Numbered from the stretch's first letter, positions 8,559-17,451 are shown. The stretch is 64,000 bases of DNA from Streptomyces sp. CB02366 (GCF_001905905.1 NZ_LIVT01000016.1:46889-110888); one strand, 5' to 3'. Translations and numbers: made by a program. The notes: a model not told the origin generated them from the sequence alone.

Positions 8559-9341
8559 TCAGATCCCTACGACGAAACCGCTGGACCAGCTCTGCATCTG
8601 CTGCATGATCGTGGCCCACACTCCGGTCAACAGCAGAATTCCGGTCACGATCATCATTCCGCCGCCGATCCGCATCACCCACGCGTAGTGGCGCTTGACC
8701 CAGCCGAACGCGCCGAGCGCCCGCCGGAAGGCGACCGCGGCCAGGACGAACGGGACGCCGAGTCCGAGACAGTACGCGACGGTCAGCAGCGCGCCGCGTC
8801 CGGCGGTGGCGCTCTGGGTGGACAGCGCGAGGACGGAGGAGAGCGTGGGGCCGATGCACGGTGTCCAGCCGATCCCGAAGAGCGCGCCCAGCAGGGGCGC
8901 TCCGGCGAGCCCCGTCACCGGGCGCCTGTGGAAGCGGAACTCGCGCTGCGTCACTCCGGGCAGGAGCCCCATGAAGAAGACGCCCATGAGGATCATCAGG
9001 GCGCCGAGGACCTTGTTCAGCACCTCGGAGTGCACCTGGAGCTCTTGGCCGAAGTAGCCGAAGAGCGCGCCCGTGGAGGCGAACACCACGGTGAAGCCGA
9101 GGACGAAGAGGGAGGCGCCCGCCACCACCCGGCCCCGGCGCGCGTCGGCCAGGTCGGTGCCGCTGACTCCGGTGACGTAACTGAGGTAGCCGGGTACCAG
9201 GGGCAGGACGCAGGGGGAGAAGAAGGAGATGAGGCCGGCCAGCAGGGCGAGCGGCAGCGCGACCAGCAGCGCTCCCGACAGGACGGTCTCGTTGTACGCG
9301 GCCAGGGTGACGGCCCCGTGGTGGGCGGCGGACGGGATCAC
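8559..9341 (-). CDS. ccdA: Thiol-disulfide transporter CcdA
   Basis: A 260-residue, six-helix membrane protein that passes electrons from cytoplasmic thioredoxin to extracytoplasmic thioredoxin-like proteins. The two redox cysteines sit in FSPCVLPLVPGYLSY (Cys44) and GWTPCIGPTLS (Cys162), the CcdA/DsbD-beta signatures. The GTG start at 9341 is four bases after the resA stop. It supplies reducing power to ResA so that CxxCH motifs of apocytochromes stay reduced for heme attachment by ResB/CcsB. Confidence 0.94.
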   Translation of the reverse strand: MIPSAAHHGAVTLAAYNETVLSGALLVALPLALLAGLISFFSPCVLPLVPGYLSYVTGVSGTDLADARRGRVVAGASLFVLGFTVVFASTGALFGYFGQELQVHSEVLNKVLGALMILMGVFFMGLLPGVTQREFRFHRRPVTGLAGAPLLGALFGIGWTPCIGPTLSSVLALSTQSATAGRGALLTVAYCLGLGVPFVLAAVAFRRALGAFGWVKRHYAWVMRIGGGMMIVTGILLLTGVWATIMQQMQSWSSGFVVGI

Positions 9342-9345
9342 CGGG

Positions 9346-9948
9346 TCACTTCTCCGCGATGATCGGGTCGATCATCTCGCGCAGCCCGTCCGCGTCGAGC
9401 GCCTGGAGGGTGCGCGCCGCGATCTTCCCGTCCCGGTCGATGACCACGGTGGACGGGATGGCCTGGGGGTTCAGGGTGCCCTTGGGGAAGCGGAGGATGA
9501 GTTTGCCGATCGGGTCGTAGAAGCTCGGGTACTCGATCCCGTAGTCCTTCTCGAAGTTGACCGCCTTGTCCCGCTCGGGGTCCCGGGTGTTGATCCCGAC
9601 GAACTGGACCCCCTGGTCGGCGGTCTCCTCGGCGACCTGCGCGAAGTACTTCGCCTCCAGGCGGCAGGGGCCGCACCAGGAGCCCCAGACGTTGAGCACG
9701 ACGACCTTGCCCCGGTGGTCGGCGAGGTCGAGCGGCTTGCCGTCCAGGCCCTCGCCGTCGAGCTTCGGCGCGGCCACCCGGTCCGCCCGGTCGACGGTGG
9801 AGACGCCGCCGCTGCCGGTGATGAAGTTGGTGTTGCCGCCGCCTCCCGCCTTGGTGCCGTCGCTGCACGCGGACAGCGTCAGGGCACCGGCCACGGCGGT
9901 GGCGGCGAGCAGGGTGAAGCGGCGTCGGGACGCGCGGCCAAAGCTCAT
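9346..9948 (-). CDS. resA: ResA/TlpA-type thioredoxin lipoprotein
   Basis: A 200-residue thioredoxin-fold protein with a lipoprotein signal (basic RRR, hydrophobic core, lipobox LSAC with Cys28). The redox motif is WCGPC (Cys92, Cys95) in a TlpA/ResA context. It probably reduces apocytochrome c disulfides outside the membrane and is recharged by the CcdA encoded immediately downstream. First gene of the four-gene cytochrome c maturation operon; its promoter should lie in 9949-10015. Confidence 0.93.
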   Translation of the reverse strand: MSFGRASRRRFTLLAATAVAGALTLSACSDGTKAGGGGNTNFITGSGGVSTVDRADRVAAPKLDGEGLDGKPLDLADHRGKVVVLNVWGSWCGPCRLEAKYFAQVAEETADQGVQFVGINTRDPERDKAVNFEKDYGIEYPSFYDPIGKLILRFPKGTLNPQAIPSTVVIDRDGKIAARTLQALDADGLREMIDPIIAEK

Positions 9949-10015
9949 GTGAAAAGTTTCGCATGGCAGTTTCCGGCGATCTGCGCGCCCCCCTCGGTGC
10001 CCGTAAAGCCCCTTG

Positions 10016-11296
10016 TCAAGCCTGTTTAAAGAAGGAGTTCCAGCCTCCGGCGGGCGCCTGTCCGACCTCCAGCGTACGGAGCTTGGCGAGGACGGCGGGG
10101 TCCTGTGCGTCGAGCCAGTCGACGTACTGCCGGAACGAGACGAGGCGCACGTCGTCCTTGTCCGCCACCTTCTTGATCACTTCTTCCACGGCGTCCATGT
10201 AGATGCCGCCGTTCCACTCCTCGAAGTGGTTGCCGATGTAGAAGGGCGCGCGATTCGTCTCGTACGCGCGCCGGAATCCGGCGAGATAGGCGCCGGTCGC
10301 CTGCGTGCGCCAGCCGGGATAACGCGAGGGCATGCCCTTGGTCGAATTCCGGGACTGGTTGGCGAGGATGTTGTAGTCCATCGAGAGCACTTCGAAGGAG
10401 TGGCCGGGGAACGGCATCGCCTGGAGCGGCAGGTCCCAGACGCCCCCGCGCTTCACGGGCCACATCTGGCGGCCCCCGGGCGAGCTGGCGTCGTAGCGCC
10501 AGCCGAGCTTGCTCGCGGTGGGCAGGAGGTTGTCCTGGCCGAGCAGGCAGGGGGTGCGACCGCCGACCAGTTCCTTGCGGTAGTCGAAGGGGAGGGGGTC
10601 CTCGTCCTCCCAGCCGGTGTTGGTGCGCCATTCCGTGACGAACGACACAGCCTGATTGATCTCGCTGTGCCATTGGGCGGGCGTCCAGCGCTCCACCGAT
10701 CCGGAACCGCCGCAGAAATGCCCGTTGAAGTGGGTGCCGATCTCGTGGCCGTCCAGCCACGCCTGGCGCACGTACTTCAGCGTGTCCTTGATGTGCTCGT
10801 CGGTGAGATAACCGATGTCGGAGGCGCCGCGCGGGTTGTTCGGCGGCCGGTAGAGGGATTTCTTCGACTCGGGCAGCAGATAGAGCCCGGAGAGGAAGAA
10901 CGTCATCGCCGCGTCGTGTTCCCTGGCGAGTTCGAGAAAGCGCGGGAAGAGCCCGTTGCCGACCTCACCGGCCCCGTCCCAGGAAAAGATCACGAACTGC
11001 GGCGGCTTCTGGCCCGGTTCGAGCGGGACCGGCGCCTGCGGCTGGCGGGGCTGTTTTCCGGTGTCGGCGGTGGAGCCGTCGCCGATCAGCCGCACCTTGT
11101 TCTTCGGCGCGCCGTTTCCGCTGCCGTTTCCGCTGCCGCTGCCGCTGCCGTTCCCGCCGGCCCCGGCGTCACCCGTACCGCCCTGGCCGGGCCCTCCGTC
11201 GGCGGAGGAGCCGGAGGTCCCGCACCCGGCGAGCCCGATCGCGGCTGCGGCCCCGAGCCCCGCACCGAGCAGGCCCCTTCGATCGATGTCGCGCAT
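10016..11296 (-). CDS. Polysaccharide-deacetylase-like secreted lipoprotein
   Basis: A 426-residue exported protein. The N-terminus combines a twin-arginine-like motif (DRRGLLG) with a lipobox LAGC (Cys25), followed by a Gly/Ser/Asn-rich linker (about 28-65). The body looks like a NodB/polysaccharide deacetylase fold: FSWDGAG supplies the first Asp, and HEIGTHFNGH supplies the metal-binding HxxxH. The later NHFEEW element may replace the usual C-terminal motifs. It therefore probably acts on a cell-wall or surface glycan, or is a degenerate binding protein. The substrate is not known. It precedes resA on the same strand but has its own upstream gap. Confidence 0.82.
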   Translation of the reverse strand: MRDIDRRGLLGAGLGAAAAIGLAGCGTSGSSADGGPGQGGTGDAGAGGNGSGSGSGNGSGNGAPKNKVRLIGDGSTADTGKQPRQPQAPVPLEPGQKPPQFVIFSWDGAGEVGNGLFPRFLELAREHDAAMTFFLSGLYLLPESKKSLYRPPNNPRGASDIGYLTDEHIKDTLKYVRQAWLDGHEIGTHFNGHFCGGSGSVERWTPAQWHSEINQAVSFVTEWRTNTGWEDEDPLPFDYRKELVGGRTPCLLGQDNLLPTASKLGWRYDASSPGGRQMWPVKRGGVWDLPLQAMPFPGHSFEVLSMDYNILANQSRNSTKGMPSRYPGWRTQATGAYLAGFRRAYETNRAPFYIGNHFEEWNGGIYMDAVEEVIKKVADKDDVRLVSFRQYVDWLDAQDPAVLAKLRTLEVGQAPAGGWNSFFKQA

Positions 11297-11673
11297 ACCG
11301 TCCCCATCTGCGGTCGTTTTATCTCAAGGTCATACAAACTGCCGAAGGGTGAGATGAGGCGCGTAACACGTCGGTTCCGAGCGTTTGGGGACTTTCTTTA
11401 CGCTTTACCTTCCCGATCGTCCGACAGTCCGACCGGTCACAGCGCCACATCGGCGCGGTGCTCGCACGCGCTTGCGGGTCACCCCGGGAGGGGGACGCGG
11501 GGGCGCCCCTCCGCAGTTCTGCCCCGGACGACGGATCTCTCCCTCGCCGGGGGGGCGACCGGCGGGCCCCACCGAGGGGGCGGCTTCCCGCGATCCTCGA
11601 ACTCATGCGCGGGTGCGGGGGAGGGGGCGAAGGCAGGGGCGGCCCGGGGGGGGCGCCCGGGGCGGACAACGGC
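11297..11673. other. Intergenic region upstream of the deacetylase-like gene
   Basis: About 380 bp with no credible gene. The part nearest the lipoprotein start (11300-11420) is unusually AT-rich for this genome and should hold its promoter. The remainder is G/C-homopolymer-rich sequence without a conserved reading frame. Confidence 0.5.
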
Positions 11674-11709
11674 CGGGACCGGCCACCGCCGTGACGGTGA
11701 CCGGTCCCG
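11674..11709. terminator. Hairpin downstream of the histidine phosphatase gene
   Basis: The inverted repeat CGGGACCGG / CCGGTCCCG, with an inner CACCG/CGGTG pair, lies just past the end of the minus-strand phosphatase gene. A second short GC hairpin follows towards the stop codon. It probably terminates the hemL-phosphatase transcript. Confidence 0.65.
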
Positions 11710-11741
11710 TGGCGCCCCGGTCTCCCCGGGGCGGGGGCCTC

Positions 11742-12497
11742 CTAGGCGCCGAACGCCTTGGACTGTCCCGGCTTCCCCTTCACCGGCTTCGCCCCGGCCA
11801 GCAGGTGGGCGGGCACCAGGTCCCGGGCCGGCTCCGAATAGCCGACCGAGACGATCCGGTCGCCCCGGTAGGTGAAGCTGGTCAGCGAGGCCAGCGTGCA
11901 CTGCCGCTTGCGCGGGTCGTGCCACAGGCGGCGGCGCTCCACGAAGGAGCGCAGGATCCAGATCGGCAGCTGGTGGCTGACGCAGACCGCCTCGTGCCCG
12001 CGCGCCGCGTCCCGCGCGGTGTCGATAGCCCCCATCATCCGCACGACCTGCTCGATGTACGGCTCGCCCCACGACGGCTTGAACGGGTTGGTGAGGTGCC
12101 TCCAGTTGTCCGGCCTGCGCAGCGCGCCGTCCCCGACGCCGAAGGTCTTGCCCTCGAAGACGTTGGCGGCCTCGATCAGCCGGGCGTCGGTGGCCGGCTC
12201 CAGGCCGTGCGCCCGGGCGATCGGGGCGGCGGTCTCCTGGGCGCGCTCCAGCGGTGAGGCGACGACATGGGTGATGTCGCGCTTCTCCAGGTGCTCGGCC
12301 ACCCGGTCGGCCATCTTCCGGCCCAGGTCGGAGAGGTGGTACCCGGAGCGCCGCCCGTAGAGCACCCCGTCCGGGTTGTGCACCTCGCCGTGCCGGACCA
12401 CGTGCACCACGGTCAGCTGCTCGTCCCGGTCCACGTTCCCCCCGCTCCCCTTCTTCTGGTTCTTCTCGTTCTTCTCGCCGGTCTCGTCGCCGCTCAT
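11742..12497 (-). CDS. Histidine phosphatase family protein
   Basis: A 251-residue protein of the phosphoglycerate-mutase-like superfamily. The catalytic VRHGE motif is at about residues 34-38, and the second histidine is in CVSHQLPIW. Before the domain is a charged Asn/Lys/Glu-rich leader of about 25 residues. The ATG at 12497 overlaps the hemL stop by four bases (ATGA), so it is co-translated with hemL. The family acts on small phosphate esters or phosphoproteins and the substrate here is unknown. Linkage to hemL is conserved in Streptomyces as I recall. Confidence 0.9.
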   Translation of the reverse strand: MSGDETGEKNEKNQKKGSGGNVDRDEQLTVVHVVRHGEVHNPDGVLYGRRSGYHLSDLGRKMADRVAEHLEKRDITHVVASPLERAQETAAPIARAHGLEPATDARLIEAANVFEGKTFGVGDGALRRPDNWRHLTNPFKPSWGEPYIEQVVRMMGAIDTARDAARGHEAVCVSHQLPIWILRSFVERRRLWHDPRKRQCTLASLTSFTYRGDRIVSVGYSEPARDLVPAHLLAGAKPVKGKPGQSKAFGA

Positions 12498-13801
12498 GCG
12501 GTGGCCTCCGCCGCGGCGCGGGCGGCGGCGGGCAGCGCGGCGGCGATGCGCTCGACCGCCCGCTCGTCGTGGGCCGTGGAGACGAACCAGGACTCGAACG
12601 CGGAGGGGGGCAGGTAGACGCCGCGGGCCAGCATCGCGTGGAAGAACGCGGTGAAGCGGAAGACGTCCTGCTGCTTGGCGTCGTCGTAGTTCCGCACCGG
12701 CCGGTCGGTGAAGAAGACGGAGAACATGTTGCTCGCGGCCGAGACCGTGTGCGCGACGCCCTCCTTGGCGAGCGCGTCGCCCACCAGCGTGCGCAGCTCG
12801 GCGGAGACCGCGTCGATCTTCGCGTACGCCGCGTCGTCCAGCAGCCGCAGCTGGGCGAGGCCCGCCGCCGTGGCGACCGGGTTCCCGGAGAGGGTGCCCG
12901 CCTGGTAGACCGGGCCCGCCGGGGCGAGGTGCGCCATCACGTCGCCGCGACCGCCGAAGGCCGCGGCGGGGAAGCCGCCGCCCATCACCTTGCCGAAGGT
13001 CATCAGGTCGGGCCGGACGCCGTCGACGCCGTACCAGCCGGCCTTCGACGTACGGAAGCCCGTCATGACCTCGTCGGAGATGTACAGCGCGCCGTGGGCC
13101 GCGCACAGCTCCTTGAGCCCGGCGTTGAAGCCGTCCGCGGGCGGGACGACGCCCATGTTGCCGGGGGACGCCTCGGTGATCACGCAGGCGATCTCGCCCG
13201 GGTGCGCGGCGAAGGCGGCGCGCACCGCGTCCAGGTCGTTGTACGGCAGCACGACGGTGTCGCCGGCCGTGGCGCCGGTGACGCCCGGGGTGTCGGGCAG
13301 CCCGAAGGTGGCGAGGCCCGATCCGGCGGCGGCGAGCAGCGCGTCCACGTGGCCGTGGTAGCAGCCGGCGAACTTCACGACCTTGGCCCGGCCCGTGAAG
13401 CCGCGGGCCAGCCGGATCGCCGACATGGTCGCCTCGGTGCCGGAGGAGACCAGGCGCACCTGCTCGACGGGCTCGATCCGCGCCACGATCTCCTCGGCGA
13501 GCGCGACCTCGCCCTCACCGGGCGTACCGAAGGAGGTCCCCCGGCCCACCGCCTCCTGGACCGCGGCGACGACCTCGGGGTGGGAGTGGCCGAGAATCAT
13601 CGGCCCCCACGAGCACACGAGGTCGACGTACTCGCGACCGTCCGCATCGGTGAGGTACGGACCGGTGCCGGACACCATGAACCGGGGCGTACCGCCCACG
13701 GCCCGGAAGGCACGCACGGGAGAGTTCACGCCGCCGGGCGTCACGACGGACGCCCGGTCGAACAGCGACTGTGAAACTGGGGCTTCGTATGAATACGCCA
13801 C
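12494..13801 (-). CDS. hemL: Glutamate-1-semialdehyde 2,1-aminomutase
   Basis: A 435-residue PLP enzyme that converts glutamate-1-semialdehyde to 5-aminolevulinate, the second step of the C5 heme pathway. The PLP lysine lies in TFGKVMGGG (Lys271), with the class-III aminotransferase signature YISDEVMTGFR just before it. The GTG at 13801 (MAYSYEAP) is chosen over upstream frames because it gives the family's usual length and has AGGACC about 5 bases upstream. It works with hemA, hemC, hemD and hemB, encoded at 46-52 kb in this window. Confidence 0.95.
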   Translation of the reverse strand: MAYSYEAPVSQSLFDRASVVTPGGVNSPVRAFRAVGGTPRFMVSGTGPYLTDADGREYVDLVCSWGPMILGHSHPEVVAAVQEAVGRGTSFGTPGEGEVALAEEIVARIEPVEQVRLVSSGTEATMSAIRLARGFTGRAKVVKFAGCYHGHVDALLAAAGSGLATFGLPDTPGVTGATAGDTVVLPYNDLDAVRAAFAAHPGEIACVITEASPGNMGVVPPADGFNAGLKELCAAHGALYISDEVMTGFRTSKAGWYGVDGVRPDLMTFGKVMGGGFPAAAFGGRGDVMAHLAPAGPVYQAGTLSGNPVATAAGLAQLRLLDDAAYAKIDAVSAELRTLVGDALAKEGVAHTVSAASNMFSVFFTDRPVRNYDDAKQQDVFRFTAFFHAMLARGVYLPPSAFESWFVSTAHDERAVERIAAALPAAARAAAEATA

Positions 13802-13991
13802 TTTGGTCCTGATCTGCGATTCGGGTATCGGGAGGCCGGGCCGGGAAATCCCTACCAATCTCGGCCACCGGTGAGCAGGGAGCGCGCTCCCCTCGTATCA
13901 CGAAAGAGCGTCAGCCCCCTCGCGTCTGCGAAACTGGGGCGTCATAGGGAAAGCTCACACATGCCATGGTGTCAGAGGCACGGACGGTCTT

Positions 13992-14015
13992 GCGGGCAGG
14001 TGTTTCACCGCCCGC
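13992..14015. terminator. Bulged hairpin in the hemL upstream region
   Basis: GCGGGC pairs with GCCCGC, and the inner GGTG/CACC pair closes a TTT loop with one bulged A. It could be an attenuator or a terminator. The surrounding 13802-14243 stretch shows no gene I can support and probably contains the hemL promoter on the minus strand. Confidence 0.35.
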
Positions 14016-14243
14016 CCGCGGGGGAGGTCACTGACACGGTGATCGGGTTGCGCGGCGGGGGCCGTGCCTCCTAAGAAGTAGTCGGGTGGATGAGATATGC
14101 ATCGCGGTGGCGGAGTGGGCGAAGGGACCGAGGGCCTGGGGCCCGAGCCTGCCCGTCGAGGGCGGCACCGGCGCAGGACCGAGCGCGCGCAGAGCAGGGG
14201 TGCGGAGAGCACGCCGCCCCCCGGGACCAGGAGCGGGGGCGGG

Positions 14244-14681
14244 ATGGGGGTGACCTACAAGTACTTCGGCGCTCCGGACGGCGCCACCGCCGCCCGGGTG
14301 CCCATCTCGATGCGCCCGGAGGAGCTCGGCGGCGACGAGCTGGGGATGGGCGGCATGTTCACCAAGATCAAGCCGGAGACCGTGGCCGCCATGGTCCTGA
14401 CCGGCATCCAGGGCGTACCCCTGCACAAGGTCCCCCCGCTGGAACTGGTCGTCCTCCACCCCGACTACGCGGTGGTGAAGCTCCCCATGACCGTGGTCGA
14501 CCCGCTGCGCGGCGTGGGCGAGGAGTCGGTGGGCGCGGCGGCCTTCATCTGGTCCACGGTCCCCGACCGCGGCGGCCCGCGCGACGCCTTCAACGTCTAC
14601 CGGCTGCTCCACGAGTGGCAGGACTTCTCCCACCGCCTGCACGACGCGGGACATCAGGCGTACTGCCTGGTGTGGCCCTGA
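14244..14681 (+). CDS. Conserved hypothetical protein
   Basis: A 145-residue soluble protein starting MGVTYKYFGAPDG. The frame is open further upstream to 14097, but that part is Arg/Gly/Pro-rich and looks like non-coding GC sequence. GTG 14251 is another possible start. The sequence mixes beta-rich stretches (LHKVPPLELVVLHP, AVVKLPMTVVDPL) with a C-terminal WQDFSHRLHDAGHQAYCLVWP. I do not recognise a family, although near-identical proteins occur across Streptomyces as I recall. It is not obviously in an operon. Confidence 0.75.
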   Translation: MGVTYKYFGAPDGATAARVPISMRPEELGGDELGMGGMFTKIKPETVAAMVLTGIQGVPLHKVPPLELVVLHPDYAVVKLPMTVVDPLRGVGEESVGAAAFIWSTVPDRGGPRDAFNVYRLLHEWQDFSHRLHDAGHQAYCLVWP

Positions 14682-14734
14682 GCGGGGACCGTCCCCCGCG
14701 CGGCGGGGCCGTGAGCGGACGGTAGCTCCGCCCG

Positions 14735-14832
14735 CCCCGGCGCGCATCCGCTCCCCGGCGCGCATCCGCCCCTCGGGCGCGTCCGGCCCCGGGCGCGTCC
14801 GGCCCCGGGGGCGTGCGGCCCCGAGCGCCGGC
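14735..14832. repeat. Degenerate 16-18 bp GC tandem repeat
   Basis: About five imperfect tandem units, each built on CCCCGG plus a GCGC(G/A)TCCG(G/C) core, lie between the hypothetical gene and the end of the convergent gene. They probably arose by slippage and may also hinder transcription from both sides. Confidence 0.6.
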
Positions 14833-14894
14833 GCCGCCATGCCGCCGCTCCCCCGGGCGCGCCCCCGCGCAGCCCGTCCGGCCGCCCGCCGCTC

Positions 14895-15542
14895 TCAGCT
14901 CCCCCGCGTCCCGCCCGCCCCGGGCGCGCCGACGGCCCCGTCCGCCCTGCCCGCTCCTCCGGTCGTCGGCCCCGGCGTCCAGCCGGGGTCGCGCCCCGTC
15001 ACGGCCAGCAGCCGCTCGAAGGGCCCGGCGTCCTCCCCCACCGGGAAGGGCTCCCCGAACACCTTCATCTCCCGGGCCTGCGGAGCCATCGCCGCCAGCC
15101 CCGGGCCCACCACGTCGAGCACGCCCGGCTCCGGCACGAAGTCCCCGCCGGTCGCCCGCGCCAGGTCCCAGGCGTGCACCGTCAGATCGCCCAGCACCAG
15201 GAGCCCCACGGTCCGGGCCGGCAGCCCCATCGCCCCGGTCGTGCCCTCCTCGACCCCCGGCACGCTCCACGCCTCCACCAGCCGGGCGGTCTCCTCCCCG
15301 AACCTGCCCCGCCAGTCGCAGTCACCCGTCACGAAATCCGGCTCCTGGCTGAAATCCACCTCCTCACGGGCGGCGAGCGCCTGGAAGTTCACGACCACCA
15401 GGAACAGGTGGTTCACCAGGGCTCGCACGTCGTACTCCGCGCACGGCGTGGGGTCGCCCAGCCGCGCGTCGTCGATGCCGCGCACGACGGGCAGCGCCCC
15501 GTCCGCGGCGGCCTCCAGCAGTTCACCGATCTTCTGCGTCAT
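14895..15542 (-). CDS. TIGR03086-type DinB-fold (mycothiol maleylpyruvate isomerase-like) protein
   Basis: A 215-residue member of the actinobacterial DinB/maleylpyruvate-isomerase-like metal-binding family. It begins MTQKIGELLEAAADGALPVV and has the family hallmark TPCAEYDVRALVNHL, whose His belongs to the three-His metal site. A second metal histidine is in LTVHAWDLA. Many members are mycothiol-dependent transferases. The last 25 residues are Gly/Ala-rich and probably disordered. It diverges from the AraC gene at 15636 across about 90 bp, so that regulator may control it. Confidence 0.85.
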   Translation of the reverse strand: MTQKIGELLEAAADGALPVVRGIDDARLGDPTPCAEYDVRALVNHLFLVVVNFQALAAREEVDFSQEPDFVTGDCDWRGRFGEETARLVEAWSVPGVEEGTTGAMGLPARTVGLLVLGDLTVHAWDLARATGGDFVPEPGVLDVVGPGLAAMAPQAREMKVFGEPFPVGEDAGPFERLLAVTGRDPGWTPGPTTGGAGRADGAVGAPGAGGTRGS

Positions 15543-15635
15543 GGACCCACCCTGCGCCCCGCACCGGCACGGCGTCTTGAAGAAACACGACGGACGGGCA
15601 GGTCGGCGGCGCGGGCGCGGCCTACGATCGTCGCC

Positions 15636-16457
15636 ATGGCAGACGGACCGCGCCGCGACACCCGGGGCATCGTCGACGCCCCGGACCTCTTCGCCCACGT
15701 ACGCTTCCGCCGCCGCGCGCCCGCCGCCCCGCTCCGCCCGTACCTGGAGCACTACTGGCTGATCGACTGGGACCTGGCCGAGCCGTACGCCGCCCACGTC
15801 GTCCCGCACCCGTCGGTGAACCTGGTCTTCGAGCGGTACGAGGCCAAAAACGGCACGCCGGACCGGCCCGGGCGCGCCGAGGTGGCCGGCGTCGACCCCC
15901 GCCTCTTCACCCGGAAGCTGGCCGGGCGCGGCCGGGTCTGCGGGGTCCAGTTCCGGCCGGGCGGCTTCCGCCCGTTCGCCCCGGAGCACGCCGTCCGCGA
16001 GCTGACCGGACGCCGGGTGGCCGCCGCGGACGTGCTCCGTACGCCGCCGCCGGTGGACGCCGTCCTGGAGCCGGACGACGAGGACGCGCGGGTCGCGGCC
16101 CTGGACGCCTGCCTCCTGGCCCTGGAGCCCCGCCCCGACCCCCGGGCGGCTTTGGCGATGGCCGCCGTCGACCGGGTCCGCACGGACCGCACCGTCCGTC
16201 GCGTCGACCGGCTCGCCCGGGACACGGGACTCTCCCCCCGCTCCCTGCAACGGCTGTTCTCCGCGTACGTCGGCGTCGGCCCCAAGTGGGTCATCCTCCG
16301 CTACCGCATCCACGAGGCCCTGGAGCGCGCCGCATCCGGCCCGGCCGTCGACTGGGCGCGGCTCGCGGCGGACCTCGGCTACAGCGACCAGGCCCACCTG
16401 GTGCGGGACTTCACCGCCACGGTCGGCGTGCCCCCCACGGCGTTCACCCCCCGCTGA
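15636..16457 (+). CDS. AraC family transcriptional regulator
   Basis: A 273-residue regulator. The C-terminal AraC/XylS double HTH is evident: RLARDTGLSPRSLQRLFSAYVG forms the first helix-turn-helix, and LAADLGYSDQAHLVRDFTATVG is the second, signature-bearing one. The N-terminal half (DUF6597-like, about residues 20-130) begins HYWLIDWDL and contains VCGVQFRPGGFRPF, typical of this AraC subfamily. It is divergent from the DinB-fold gene and a plausible regulator of it. The effector is not known. Confidence 0.88.
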   Translation: MADGPRRDTRGIVDAPDLFAHVRFRRRAPAAPLRPYLEHYWLIDWDLAEPYAAHVVPHPSVNLVFERYEAKNGTPDRPGRAEVAGVDPRLFTRKLAGRGRVCGVQFRPGGFRPFAPEHAVRELTGRRVAAADVLRTPPPVDAVLEPDDEDARVAALDACLLALEPRPDPRAALAMAAVDRVRTDRTVRRVDRLARDTGLSPRSLQRLFSAYVGVGPKWVILRYRIHEALERAASGPAVDWARLAADLGYSDQAHLVRDFTATVGVPPTAFTPR

Positions 16458-16499
16458 CCGTGCCCGTACGCGTACGGCCACGAGCCGCCCCCGGCCCTG

Positions 16500-16599
16500 G
16501 TACGCAGACCGGCGCGGGCGCCCCGTACACGGACCGGTGCGGGCGCCCCGTACACGGACCGGTGCGGGCGCCCCGTACACGGACCGGTGCGGGCGCCCC
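16500..16599. repeat. Four tandem copies of a 25-bp unit
   Basis: Units lie at 16500-16524, 16525-16549, 16550-16574 and 16575-16599. The last three are identical and the first differs at three or four positions. Each unit contains ACGGACCGGTGCGGGCG. The array begins about 40 bp after the AraC stop codon and ends about 120 bp before the next gene. It is too short and has no spacers, so it is not a CRISPR array. Confidence 0.9.
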
Positions 16600-16716
16600 G
16601 GCGCGAAGGGGCGTGAAGGGGCGGAGGCGCCCCACCGGGCGGGGGCCGGTCGCACGCCCCCGCGCGCCCCGCGAAATCCCTGGCAGTCCGTCCCCCGCCG
16701 ATGGCATCCTGACCAG

Positions 16717-17451
16717 GTGAACGGACCCGAGATCACCGTGGAAGTAGCCCCTGAACTGCGACTTTTCGTTCCGCATGAGCGTCGCGGCGGGCCCACGCCC
16801 CTCGTCACGGACGGCGCCTCGACCCTCGGCCACGTCATCGAGTCCCTGGGCATCCCGCTCACCGAGGCCGGCACGCTGCTGGTGAACGGCGACCCGGTGG
16901 CCCGTTCGCACGTTCCGGGCCCCGGCGAACACGTCGACGTACGCGCCGTGGAGCGCCCCCAGCAGCTTCCCGGCGCGCCCCTGCGCTTTCTCCTCGACGT
17001 CCATCTCGGCACGCTGGCCCGCCGGTTGCGGCTCCTCGGCGTCGACGCGGCGTACGAGAACGAGGACATCGGCGACCCCGCCCTCGCCGCCCTCTCGGCG
17101 CGGGAGCGGCGGGTCCTGCTCTCCCGGGACCGGGGGCTGCTCCGCCGCCGCGAGATCTGGGCGGGGGCGTACGTCTACAGCGACCGCCCCCAGGAGCAAC
17201 TGCGCGACGTCCTCGGCCGTTTCGCCCCCGCCCTGGCCCCGTGGACCCGGTGCACCGCCTGCAACGGCGCCCTGGCCGTGGCCGCGAAGGACACCGTGAG
17301 CGGGCTGCTGGAACGCGGCACCCAGGAGGCGTACGACGTGTTCGCCCAGTGCACGCGGTGCGACCGGGTCTACTGGCGCGGGGCCCACCACGGCCACCTG
17401 GAGACGATCGTGTCCGAGGCGGTCCGCGAGTTCGGGGGCGCGACGGCGTAG
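16717..17451 (+). CDS. Mut7-C RNase-domain protein with N-terminal ubiquitin-like domain
   Basis: A 244-residue protein with two domains. The N-terminal beta-grasp part (about 1-85, ending GEHVDVRAVE) matches Mut7-C_ub. The C-terminal Mut7-C/PIN-like part carries LDVHLGTLARRLRLLGVD, LLSRDRGLL and two zinc-type cysteine pairs (CTAC and CTRC). The family is predicted to be an RNase. The GTG at 16717 is the only start that keeps the beta-grasp domain, although no strong ribosome-binding site precedes it. No operon partner is visible. Confidence 0.85.
   Translation: MNGPEITVEVAPELRLFVPHERRGGPTPLVTDGASTLGHVIESLGIPLTEAGTLLVNGDPVARSHVPGPGEHVDVRAVERPQQLPGAPLRFLLDVHLGTLARRLRLLGVDAAYENEDIGDPALAALSARERRVLLSRDRGLLRRREIWAGAYVYSDRPQEQLRDVLGRFAPALAPWTRCTACNGALAVAAKDTVSGLLERGTQEAYDVFAQCTRCDRVYWRGAHHGHLETIVSEAVREFGGATA

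Noticed and set aside
13770..13945. GAAACTGGGGC occurring twice around the hemL start
   Set aside because: Eleven bases, one copy inside the coding sequence; too short to separate from chance, and no regulator fits.
16500..16599. CRISPR-like array
   Set aside because: The units are contiguous 25-mers without spacers and no cas gene is present.
14895..17069. A 724-codon minus-strand frame across the AraC and Mut7-C region
   Set aside because: Only its last 215 codons form a real protein. The rest is antisense to well-supported genes and is Arg/Gly/Pro-rich.
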